Shown: positions 1-11,500 of the stretch, one piece after another | Numbering within the stretch: position 1 is the stretch's first letter | Layout of the letters: each line of letters opens with the position of its first letter | NCBI GenBank assembly: GCA_949825045.1 | Contig: OX463813.1 | Coordinates: 6,758,001 to 6,822,000, forward strand | DNA from: Argyresthia goedartella | Lineage: Eukaryota; Arthropoda; Insecta; Lepidoptera; Argyresthiidae | Length of the DNA: 64,000 nt | Direction of reading: 5' to 3' | The notes under the pieces: model-generated | What the model was told of the DNA's origin: nothing | Databases searched by the model: none | Seen by the model: only the letters and a program-made list of their open reading frames with translations | Made by a program: the position numbers and the translations under genes

Positions 1-1869
1 TGTGTTATGCTCTCGAAAATTACGACAATCTTTATTGCGGGCTTCTTGCGCTTCTTCTGAAAACTGTCCAATAGGAAGAAGGGATGTTTTAATAACTTGA
101 ATACTGTGTACTAGTAACTTATGCACAGTAACAGGCATGTAGTACCACGAATACAGACTTAAATAAAGTTGACGCGTTTATTTGCAATGTTTTTCAAATT
201 CATTTAGATTTATCTCATATCCAGATGAGAGTGTTCTTAAAAGTATAGCGAAATTCTTTATCAGCTGAACATCCAATCCTGTAATATTCGCACTTAGTTC
301 TGCGTTGGCAAAAAACCTACGAGCTGTATTACCATCATTTATGTTACCATAACCAGGTTTTGGCTTGTCTACAATCAAACCTGCTTCCTTTTTAAACTTA
401 AGTTTGATGTCGTCTGAGCGCGTTTTCACACTTAACTTATCGTCCTCACTTCTGGCCTGCCATTTTTTTATGTTAAGACGATAAATTATGTGTAACAGAC
501 ACTCGAAACAGCGAATCCATCCATGTAACGTAGACAAGCCAAATCCAAAATCATCTTGTTCAGTCGAAAAGTCCTTGGATTCATCATTCATCATTGTCGG
601 GGTTGCACCACATATGTAACACTTTTGAGCGGAACGCGTGTTTGTCAATGCATTACACACTTTTCCATCGGTCATTGTCAAAATGAACTTATGCACAACC
701 GAAACTTGAGTCTCGCCTACAGTGCATAATGATGGAAGTAGCTGTGATGCTTCTTCCAACACTTTGTTTGTTTCTGTTGTGATCAATTCTGTTGTTTCCT
801 TTGCGAAAATAAATTTTATGGGGCGGCAATATAAAGTAGATGATGGTCTTGGATTCTGCCAAACCACAACACCTTGAGGACTAATTAATCGCAAAGGAAC
901 AAACATTATAGCAAACAAAAACTCATCAGTGGCTTCAGAGTCCTCAATGTTTTGTTTATAAGTGCTGTGGCCAGAACTGCCATCACAGCCCCACTTACTG
1001 ATTAATGTGAATGATGAATCACAGGGAAGAACACTTCTTATAACTTCACTTTGTGCCTCAACTAATCTTTCTGTCGTCTTATCAAGATTTGCCTGCAATT
1101 TGATCTCGGCACTAGTTTCTGTCACAAGTATGTTCTCTTTAGAAGTATAACAAGATATTTTGGACTTACCTAAGCTATGGTACGATGGAAAAACTTGATG
1201 CCCCGCTTTCAGCGACCACTTTCTTGTCTGTTTGTACGAGTGGACAGTGCATTTGGAGTCTACATAGTAAGCTAACGCTTCATTTGTACTTAATTGCCTA
1301 GCGTTATTACACAAAACTGCTTTAGGGCCACTTTCGTCCTTTGAACCGTCATCACTTGCACGTTTGATGGCTTGGGCAACACTTCGCTTCCCAGCAGATC
1401 TATTAGCAACTTCTGCAGCAATGGTCAACTCATCAGCATTCCAGGTTTGCACTATATCTTCCACACGCCTTTTCTTTGTTTTGAAAGATGATTCTTCGAA
1501 TGACTTCTGAGGTCTTCCTGGATGGCGGACAGGTGTAGAAGTGCTTGGACTGTTCAGTTCAACCTTTAACTTGAACTTAGCACCCTCCAACCAACTTTTA
1601 TTCTTCAGTAGAAAGCGGTCCTTTGTCCTGCGTGCCGACTCCCATTTTTCAGACATTTTGGCTGACCAAGAAGCCAATTTTAACTGAAATGCTTTTCTTG
1701 AGTCTTCAGTCATATCAGCCAGGCCGAATTTCGCCGAAATGTACTCAAAAAGCCGTGAATTCCGGTTTTCAATATCGTAATTGAGCCATTCTTCGAAAAA
1801 TTCATTTTTTGAAATTTCAATGGTGTGTTCTGAAAAATGTAAAAAAACGTAAGGGGCAAGTTGGGGCAT
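1..1869 (-). pseudogene. Transib-family (RAG1-related) transposase, interrupted by one stop, runs off left edge
   Basis: A 563-codon open frame starts at 1869 and stops at 178-180 (TAA). Below that stop the same frame stays open to position 1, so only one nonsense codon interrupts it. The protein resembles the Transib/RAG1 catalytic core. A segment with KWGCDGSSGH carries the first catalytic Asp. A segment with MTDGK carries the likely second Asp, followed by the Cys pair of KCYICGATP, which corresponds to the CxxC zinc site after the second Asp in RAG1. Beyond the stop, IGQFSEEAQEARNKDCRNF matches the region holding the catalytic Glu. Transib enzymes cut and paste DNA between short inverted repeats; RAG1 derives from this group (established knowledge). 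The basic, Ser-rich N-terminal third is not recognised. The element lies in, or just beyond, the last visible TBCE intron and on the same strand. Its ends were not located. A compensating intron or a sequencing error at 178 is possible. Confidence 0.85.
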
Positions 1870-2428
1870 AAATATTTAGGTTCATATAAAAGTTGAGGAC
1901 CTTAGCAACAACACATCCAAAATCTAGCCTGGATTATCTGGATAAAAAAAGTTCCAGTCTTTGAAAGTTTCCAAATAGAAAAAAAAATGTATTTTTTTCG
2001 CTATGTTTTCAGATGTTATTATTAGAGTCATGACAAATAGAAAATCAAATACAAATATTGGAATAGTATCGTCTTACCTTGTACTAAAATATCCATGGCA
2101 CAAATCACTGGTATATTCACTATATTTCTCATAAGATGTTGTCGAACGTGTGGCAAAATTAGATGTGATGGACTGTATGAAAATGTGTTTTAATAAGTAC
2201 TCACCTTTTTAACCCTGGTGACCCATCATTACGGTATGTGGACATGATTTATACTTGGATATGTTACCTGGGGGAGGTCATTAAGTAATTGTCACCGTTA
2301 TTTCCTAGAAGTTCGTCAACGACTTTTGTCCACCTAGCTTGTTCTAGACGAAACACAGTGCGTCGGGTTGGCCGCTCGAACGTACCTAAACTGTGCAGTG
2401 AGACCCCCCTGGTATAACCAACACTTAC
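1870..2428 (-). other. TBCE: TBCE intron 8 (visible part) and upstream flank of the Transib gene
   Basis: This starts at the GTAAGT donor of TBCE exon 8. No exon for the TBCE ubiquitin-like domain is visible in the required phase. On the minus strand there are exon-like stretches with donors (GTGAGT at 2205, GTAAGA near 2078); they could be 5' non-coding or N-terminal exons of the Transib gene, but none gives a recognisable peptide. A CACTGTG heptamer on the minus strand at 2352-2358 resembles the start of Transib and RAG signal ends. That is weak evidence on its own. Confidence 0.4.
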
Positions 2429-2585
2429 TCCGTATAAGCTCGTCGAATCTGCAGTGTTCGAGCGCGAAGGCAACTTTCCGACTGGGTTCCGCCTGAGCGA
2501 GTTTCCACTCCGCTCCGTAGCGATTCATGTAGTCGTACTCCGCCCCGCGGCGGAACTCCGGAGTTATCTGTGTGCCGTTCAGTTC
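2429..2585 (-). CDS. TBCE: TBCE exon 8 (linker before ubiquitin-like domain)
   Basis: 157 nt between acceptor CCCGCCACAG and donor CGGA|GTAAGT. It encodes 52 residues starting [20 protein letters not shown] and ending CRFDELIR, and leaves phase 1. It joins exon 7 in phase 0 to give IGNLQ-ELNGTQ, matching the end of the LRR domain in other TBCE proteins. The next residues in the family are a Tyr-Gly-x-Pro stretch, not seen in this window. Confidence 0.93.
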
Positions 2586-5500
2586 CTGTGGCGGGAAGTA
2601 TTGTACAGTTACTCTGTGACCTCTGTGTGCACTAGAATTATGGGGCCTTACCACATAAAAATAAACAACTGTTCAACACTTGTTTAAAAACAAAAACGTA
2701 TGGGATTTGACATTTTTTTTTAGGTTAAACGGTGTTTATTATTTTTTGTGGAACACGGATAGTTCTGCCAATTCGGATTGCAATCATTGACCTTTTGAAT
2801 GAACTAAATCGCTAGTTTGACAGTAGTCAGTTCAACACTTCAATGAAATTCCAAGTCGCAATACCTATAAGAGATAGAGAATCAAGTAACTGATCATTCT
2901 AATCAGAAATTAATCTATTATATATTACTTAATTCTGTAGAGTAAAAATAAACCAAAAGAAACCAAACCATCAACAAAAGGGTACGCAATCCAAAATTGA
3001 CGCTACATCTATTTAAGCAAAGGGTTTCGTTTATCTCAGAATTGGCGGCTATCTGTCAAAGTTATCAAATTATTTTTCTTCTTCTTTTTATATAAGGTGG
3101 GATAACCTCATTTGAGGTAAATTTTACCAGTGTCAAGTGTATGAGAATTATCACGTGACATATTTTTGAACCTTACCGCAGATGAATGAAACTCTTTGCC
3201 TCCAACTACGCCGGCGCCACCTTTCGTAGTAAATTATATACTCTTTGGCGCCACCAAGCGGGAGCAAAGGCGGGGACACAGCTGCCATTGTGGCTACGTC
3301 AATTCAAGACGTCACTTCCGCTGATGGGTGTTTTCGCGCCAAACTGTCAACTGACAGTTTGAACCCGCGATTTTTGGCAATAAACTACAGTAGTTTTTTT
3401 TATATATTAAGCTCGTGCTCTATTCGACATGATATATGTCAAATCAAACTAAGATGAATTAGCATGGCATCTTCTTTCGCTCTTTTTATCCTTCCGTGAA
3501 ATCATGAGTATCTCACACCTACACGTTAAAAACAGTCTCATACGTTGTCCACTCTGTTAATGGTATTTTGACATTTCCTTATTGCGTAGGTACATGATAA
3601 GCAATATTTTTTATTGCAAACGTCAAAAATCTATAGGTTTTGAGCTGTCAAAAAACTATTAATAGAGTGGACAAACTATAGCCGGAATTTTTATTTTACT
3701 ACACTTCTTCAAAAAACGACTATACTGAATACTTGTAGAATTGTCAGGAAAATCATGGGCAAGGACCAAGATCTTTAATCAACTTTAGAAGCACTTAGCG
3801 TAAGCCCGTGTGTCAGAAAAACAAGAATGAAATTAAGAATTCAGCGGCCGCGGCGGCTGGAAGCAGAGGCTTAAAGCATTTTAGTCGCTTGATGTTAGCC
3901 AATTTTCGTATGGCCTTTAACCTCTCAAGACCCCCAGGCATCATATGATGTCCGAAAAATGTTTCATCAAGGCCCTAAGGCATCATATGATGCCAAAATA
4001 ATTTTTATAAAAAAAAAACGCCCTTACACAGGCGTTATATTGCCGAGATTGGTATGTCTATGGATGCCTGATAAACCAATCCCAATCGTTTAATCATTAG
4101 TCTGTGGTCCTTCCATAGTCAAAATACCAGAAAAACAAACGAATTCATTCAATCTCGGACTCTGTGCGTGCAAGATGACAAACGCTGAAATATTGAATTG
4201 TTTCTTTGAGAAAACACTAATGATTTTATCATTTTGAAAAGGTAATAAATAAACCAAGGCCTTATCTTTTATCTCCTTTCAACTCACGACTTAATCAATG
4301 TAAAGAGAAGACCAAAATATCTGCTATGGTTTTCATTACTTGGCCGGTTCATAAAACCTTAAACAATCAATCTTTACATTCATTCAATTAACTAGGCAAT
4401 ATATATAATTTCGACATAATTAGCATAAATATCTCAGTGCAAACAATTTTCTTCTTTTTCTTAGGCTTAGGTGTAACTTAAATAGGACAAGCCGACGACC
4501 TCTGTGGCGCAGCGGTTGTGGCTCTGCCTACCATGCGAGAGGTACTGGGTTCGATCCCCGGCTGGGGGTAACAAAAAAAAATCCCCAGGTCTTGGATGTT
4601 ATTATTTAAATCCATCGAAGACTGAATGGATTAATAAAGAACTGATATCAGGAATAAACAGAAGAAATCTACTTTGGCAACAGACTAAACTAAACCCAGA
4701 TGACCAGCAAATTAAAGAAAAGTTTTTGAGTGATAGGAAATTACAAATATAAAAAGCGCTAAAAACGAATATTACTATAAATAGTTTCAAAGCTGTAAAG
4801 GGAGTCCGAGAAAAATGTGGCAACTTATAAATACATTATCCAGCAATAAGATGAAAACAGAATTTGTAGAATTGAATAGAATAGAACTAAATGAGATACC
4901 CACTGGTTCCATAAATGACCCTATGAACATATGCCAGTACTTCAATTCTTTCTTCTCTAGTATAGGTTCAGTAATGGCAAATGACATACTTACAACCCAA
5001 TCTTACGATATCCCACAGATACCAAAAAAGTTGTTCGCAACCACCACCACACTCTTCACCCCAACAAATAGTACTGAAGTAGGAAGAATTATCGATAATC
5101 TTAAACCAAACACTAGCACAGGCATCGACGGCATCAAATGTATAAAAAGCATAATAACTGAGGCTCTTAGCAGAAGCTTCAATCTCTGTATACTTAAAAA
5201 AGCAAAAGTCCGACCAATAAACAAATCTGGAAAAAAACTATCCCAATGACTACCGACCAATTTCCGTACAACCGACAGTATCAAAAATCTTTGAAAAGAT
5301 CCTTTACAACCGCCTCGAGAATCACCTCCTTTCAATCAATTTTCTGCACGGCAAACAATACGGGTTCCGTCCCAAATCTAACGCTGTATCAGCAACAGTT
5401 GACCTAATAACAACAATCAAACTCAACATAGATAAAAAACACATAGCCCTAGGAATATTTATTGATTTAAGGAAGGCTTTTGATACCGTTAGTCACGAAA

Positions 5501-8500
5501 TACTTCTGCTTAAACTGGAAGGCATTGGAATCGAAGACAGTGCTTTCGACATTTTTAAATCATACCTAAATAATAGAAGCCAGGTGGTTCAAATTATGAG
5601 CACGAAAACGGTCCTAGGACCTTGTTTCCTTCGGTGTGCCGCAAGGATCAAACCTGGGACCGCTTCTGTTCCCTCATTTACATAATAAATAGCATAAAAG
5701 ATATTGGCTTAACAGGCGATATCACTCTCTACGTAGATGACACATGCATATTTTACTTCAGTAACGATGTCCACATGATAATAGACAGAGCTCGGCAAGA
5801 TCTAGATACTCTACACCAGTGGCTTAAGAGTAACATACTCGCAATTAATACGTCTAAAACGAAATACTTATTTTTTTCTGCTAAAAACAAACCAATACCG
5901 GACCATAAATCTCTAATCATAAACCAAGTAACAATAGATAAAACAAATGAAGAAAAATATTTAGGATTAATTGTAGATAGTCAACGTAACATGGAAGCCT
6001 CACATCAAAAAAGTAAAAGGTAAAATTAACGTCTCTAACGGGTGCCTTGGGTGGTATTTTTTGTTGCCTACCAAAAGGTGTCCGCTATACCATTTATAAT
6101 TCACTCGTAAGACCCCACATAGAATACCTAATAAAGATTGGGGTGCAGCGGCGAAAACAAACCTAGCTCCACTGCAGACTGCACAAAATAAAGTCATTAA
6201 AACTCTCTTTAGCTACGATTTCTTAACAAGTACGTCTAAAATCTATACAGAAACAAAATTATTAAACATATCACAAACATACAAATATAAAACATGCATA
6301 CTTATATGAAAAATCCTTACAAAATACTTTCATACACAAATTAATTTCACAAAAAATATAGATCTACGAAGTTGTTTGACTAGACAAGCAAATAACATTG
6401 TTATACTACACCACAGGACAAACTACGGTAAAAACAGCATAGTAGCCGAGGGGGCGCGACTGTACAACAAACTCCCGAAAGCTATAAAAGAGGCGAGATC
6501 ACTACCAATTTATAAAAAACTTTTAAAAACATACATCTCAAAGTCACCACATTCATGACATAAATATTTATATTTTTCAAGGACTACCCCACTTTGATGT
6601 CTCGCTCGATGTAAGAAATCTATTTGTGTAATTATTTATTTGTGTTGTTTCTCAATTAAGGGAATATTGTATTCTTTTTGAGAAATAAATATATTAAACC
6701 TTATATGAGTGTGACGTCGCTGTTGCTGGTTCCCACGACACAGGGTATCCTAGTGTCGGGCCAGAAGCAATGTAAGTGCCTGTATGTAAATGTTTATGTT
6801 TATGTTTAAGCCTAACTTACGTTTAGTGCAAATGACCGTCATAGATCTAAGTGCACCCATTCAAACAGAATCACTTGATATGTCAGTCAAGCGCTGTAAG
6901 CCTGGCGGGCGAGAAAATGACGTCGGCTTTGGGCCGTTAACAGGGGGGGTCCGGAGAGGTAAACGCCATTGGCTGCGAGGCATGCGCTGCCAGCAAGCTG
7001 GAAGCAGTGAAGCAGTTCGCTGGAAGCTTGCTGCAAGCCGTGCATCAGCCCCAGATTGCGAAATTAAATACATATTGTTATACTTATGTAGTTGAATGTA
7101 CGAATTTACTGTACTGGAGGTACATTTCTGAGAAGGGTTCTATGACTACCTAGAAAAGATTAAAAAGTCTTACTTACTGTCGATTTCGATAGCATTTCAC
7201 AATAATGTAAACAAGCCAATTTACACACGATTACGCCGTAACTACTTACATTTGAATATCAATCCTGAACACATTCCCATACCAAGGAATCATTTATTGT
7301 TCTTACATCATTTCGACACCAAGTAGTTATAAGATAGTTATTTTATTGCAAAATTATCGGACGACGAATATTTCAATAGTTTGTAAAAAGTCACATTATT
7401 TTTTTACTCATCAAAGCGCATCAAAGTCTTATTTTCTTTGGAAAGTAAGTGTGGTTCATTCTTTTGAATCGATCCGATTCGATCGAGTAATCGGTTTGAT
7501 TGATAAAATAGTTAAGTTACTCACAAAATTCGTAAAGGAAAAGTATAGAACAAAATATGTCGATGATCTCGCCGCATCTAAAGGAGTAACTGTGTTGCGC
7601 CTTCCTCCATATCACTGTGAGTTGAATCCAATAGAACTGATTTGGGCACAGGTCAAATCTTACGTAGGAAGAAATAATAAATCTTTTAAAATGGCAGAAA
7701 TAAAAAAATTGTTAAAAGAAGGATTGGCGAGAGTCGGAGCAGAAAAATGGGTTAAATGCGTCGGTCACGTTCAAAACGAAGAGGAACGTTGGAAAAAATT
7801 AGACGGCTTTATGGATATGGCTAGCGACGCTGTAACTCAGCCTTTTATTATAAATGTGACCGATGATGACACATCAAGTGATGATGAATCTGTCACAAGC
7901 TAATGACGCGCGTCAGGTTGGGATATTTCTTTGTCTACGATTATTTTCTATTCTACTAAATTTTCTAACACTCGGTTGCAGAAAAGGTCATTAAGTTTTA
8001 TTTGTCCATTAAACCTTAACAATTCTGTTAAGTCGTTGCAGAAAGCAAACTAAACTGATATTATAACTGGGCGATAATACTTATCTAACGAAACGTCAAA
8101 ATGTTTCATTAGAGCGAATTTACGTTGCACAAAAGCTCATAAGGCCTAACGGAACAATAGTTTTAACTTAATGGATGTCAAAATTTAATAGGCCACCGAG
8201 CACCATTAGTGTCCAGTAAACATAGATAATTGCAAGAAATTGTGTATAATCACTGCAAACGATACAGGAATTAAAGTAATAGGTACTGGAAAATTTCCAA
8301 GTAAGAATTTAAATAAAGTTTCAGTACATACCTACTATGCATTGTGTTTCTTGTTTTTTTATAACCTAAATACCAATTCCTTTCAGGATGTCCATGTCAA
8401 GCCTCTCGTCACTTTCGGATCCTGAAATAGATATTCAGCGCCGCAATATCCCAGACAGACAGGGTCAATTTATTTGATCAACTCGATGGAGAAGATTTCC

Positions 8501-11500
8501 GAATCAGATACCGGTTTACGAAGAACGCTGTACTACAGATTCTTAGCATGATTGGAGACTTGGAACCAACGACACACCGGAATAAATCGATAGATGGCAT
8601 AACACAATTATTGGTATGTCTCAGGTTTTACGCAACGGGCTCGTTTCAACAGGTGATGTGAGATTTAGCCAACATCCATAAATCGACCGTTTGTCGCATT
8701 GTTCAAAAAATTACACACGCAATTGCCCAATTAAGCCATAGATATATAAATATGCCAGACAGAGATGAATTGAGAACAGTGGCACAAGATTTTTGGCACA
8801 GATGCAGGAAAGGGTACTTCTCAATAAATGTACAGGTGGTGTGTGATGCCCAACTCAAAATAAGAGATATTATTGCTCGTTGGCCAGGGTCAGTACATGA
8901 CTGCACCATTTTTAACAACTCACACTTGTGTGCAAATTTTGATATGGGTAGATATAATAACTATCATTTGTTAGGCGATAGTGGGTATTACTGCAAGAAA
9001 TATTTACTTACCCCTTTCCTACAGCCCCAAACACTAGCTGAAGAGGCATACAATAAAAGTCACGTATCTACTCGAAACACAGTCGAAAGATGTTTCGGGG
9101 TGTGGAAAAGGCGAAGCCCTTGCTTACAGAAGGGAATGACATTGACAAAAACATCAACCATTCTAAAGTGATTGTGGCTACTGCAATATTACACAATATG
9201 TGCATAGAGCTGGATGAGGTAGAGCCTCCAAACGATATTAATTTAGAAGATGAGGAAATTCTGCTACCTTTGCAGAATATGCCAGAAACTGATTCATCCA
9301 CAAGAACTGCAATTGTTAATACAGTATTTTCTTAGTTACCTACTTTGTAATAAAATAAATAAAACAAGTCTACTTATCTGCCTTATTTCTTATTCACATG
9401 TATTTTTTTTTTATAAATACATATATGATGTTTTCTGTGCAAAGTATAAACAAGGCAAGTAAATGGAAAAGTCATTTATAAAGGCAAACTTTAGAGATAT
9501 CTATTATGAGATTCCTTATCTTATTATTATTACTGCCAAGAGTTACTACTTATTTACTTATTACTAGTTACTATATTTATTTAATTTCATTTTTAAAACT
9601 TGCATCTTCAAATTATGGTGCTGCTTATTCTGAAAGATTTCTTGCATGACTTTTTTCTTTTCTAAGTTAGCCACTTGGCACTTCCTCTTAAAATATATTC
9701 TTTTAAAGCATTCTGCGGATAGATTTTTTTTCTTTTTGATTGTACGTAGATTGCCTTTTTTGGCTGTCTTATTTTTCAACTTTTTATTTTGATTATCGGG
9801 TGTTTTGTTTTCCGTTTGTTCATCGATTATAGATTTCTGTGCTTCTTCTGCCTCTACAGAAACAACTTCACATTCGAGTACTTGTTGGTTGTTTAAGTCT
9901 CGAAAATAAGATGCCCCACTGTCAAATTCATTTGTTAGGGGCTCAATTTGGTCCTTTAGCATGCTTAATATTTTTTCGTCATTATCTGTAGTTTTTGTGT
10001 CATAAGCGCCTCCTCCTGTTTTATTAACTTGGAACTTATCTTCCTTGGCATGACCTAAAGCACGCAATATTTCTTCAGATGTTACTGCGTATCTTGCTTT
10101 CTGAAAAAATAATAAATGTTTACACATGACCTTTGGAAAGGTAGGTAGTCAAAAATAGTTAAACCAATTGTTCGGATCAACTTACATTACTCTCTGCCAA
10201 ACTTTTTCGGGTTTTTAGTTTCCAATTATCGTACATCATTTACAACTGGTCCATGCTACGTGGACCAGTTGAGGCACAACTATTGTACTTATTTGCTATT
10301 GTTGCCCATACTTCCCTCTTCCTAATAATGAACTGTCCTCCTGTTCGTTTGTCTTCAACAATGTGTTTGTATCTAGAAATATTAATAAAAAATATCAAGC
10401 ATTTGTCATCTATAGCATCGTCTGAATCTTCATTTTTAATACCCTTTTATTAGGTTGTGGTGCAACTAAATAACATAGTGCAGCAAATCTATAAAAAAAA
10501 ATCGCCCCCTTCTAGATTTTCTATCAGTAAGAAACTTGGTGTGTGTATGTAGTTCAGATAATAATACAGTATGGTATCATTGAGCTGATCTGATGATGGA
10601 GCTCGAAGGTGGCAGACGAAATCCTAGGTTGTACTTATTAGTAAACCCGTCGAGTTCAGGCTCATCCGATTTCGTCATAACTTCGAAGTACTTGTGATTA
10701 CCATCACCTGATGATGCCAAACGATGAAAAACGGTACCCTGGGGCTTTTGCGCTCATTTTATTTGCCTTGATAAGACCTCTTGAAGTAGGTAGGCAGGTA
10801 CTTACTTAAAAACTAGGTCTGCCAATAATGTCTTTTCGTCGTGAGTGTAATTGGCACCACGTTCCCTTTTTTTCACATTCTCCATTTTCCTGAGCTCGTT
10901 AGCTTTATTATGATTACGATAAACAACAATCCAATCCAAAATTGTCCAAAAGAAACATGTAACATTTGACATTGACATTACATATTATTTTGAAAATGCG
11001 TTTTGATCACGCATTTTCGTCCATAATTTGAAAAAGTCAAGGAAACAAAACGCAACCATTCAGTCATTTGATGAATAGATTCAACAACCACAGAGTACGC
11101 TGTTTTAATGCCCGCTTTAGCTAACTAACTATAACTTGAGACAGAAATGGCTTTCTGCAACGTATGTAACAATAACTAGTACTTTATCTCTAAAGCAGGT
11201 TTAGTTAATGGAGTGAAGTAATGAACTTTTCTGCAACCGAGTGTAACACAATTTAATTAAGTTTTTTAGTATGATACTAGAGCTCGTCTAAGCTGAAATT
11301 ACGCGCCCCACTCCTTGGTTTTGTACTACTTATAGAAAAAAATCGATCGATAATCGACAGCGAACTATATCTCTTAGATCAATGCCTTTGACATCAGTGT
11401 AGGTACAACACTCAAATCTCACTCAATCATAGACAACTGTCAACTGACATTTTTGTTTACATTATTGTGAAATGCTATCGAACTACACTTTACTTACCCT

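Larger units (their letters stand above)
7969..11243 (+). mobile_element. PIF/Harbinger transposon with two convergent genes
   Basis: The ends are a 25-bp inverted repeat with one mismatch, starting CACTCGGTTGCAGAAAAG. It is flanked by a TAA duplication (7966-7968 and 11244-11246), the 3-bp target typical of the superfamily. Inside are a DDE nuclease gene (plus) and a Myb/SANT-like gene (minus), the classic two-gene layout. Total length is 3275 bp. Both genes are broken. The central part 10560-10690 carries a repeat also present at 16917-17150. Confidence 0.9.
7186..11481 (+). mobile_element. Tc1/mariner-like element, split by a PIF/Harbinger transposon
   Basis: A perfect 29-bp inverted repeat marks the ends: 7186-7214 and 11453-11481. 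It begins TCGATAGCATTTCACAATAA and may extend outward imperfectly. The body lies at 7215-7968 and 11247-11452; the middle is the Harbinger element at 7969-11243. Removing that insert leaves about 1.0 kb, too short for a complete transposase gene, so this is an internally deleted copy. It carries the C-terminal transposase frame 7346-7903. Confidence 0.7.

Noticed and set aside
2352..2358. CACTGTG as the Transib terminal repeat
   Set aside because: A 7-bp motif alone is too short, and no matching other end lies in the window.
2264..2428. Open frame continuing past TBCE exon 8
   Set aside because: The frame match ends at the GTAAGT donor, and the continuation shows no resemblance to the TBCE C-terminus.
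4495..4602. Possible tRNA gene (box A and box B), as also at 27173, 38671, 39369, 62593 and 63573
   Set aside because: Acceptor stems do not pair, and each head continues into the same SINE body; they are SINE heads.
7346..7520. N-terminal 60 residues of the 185-codon frame as transposase
   Set aside because: No similarity to the N-terminus of Tc1/IS630 proteins; probably read-through.
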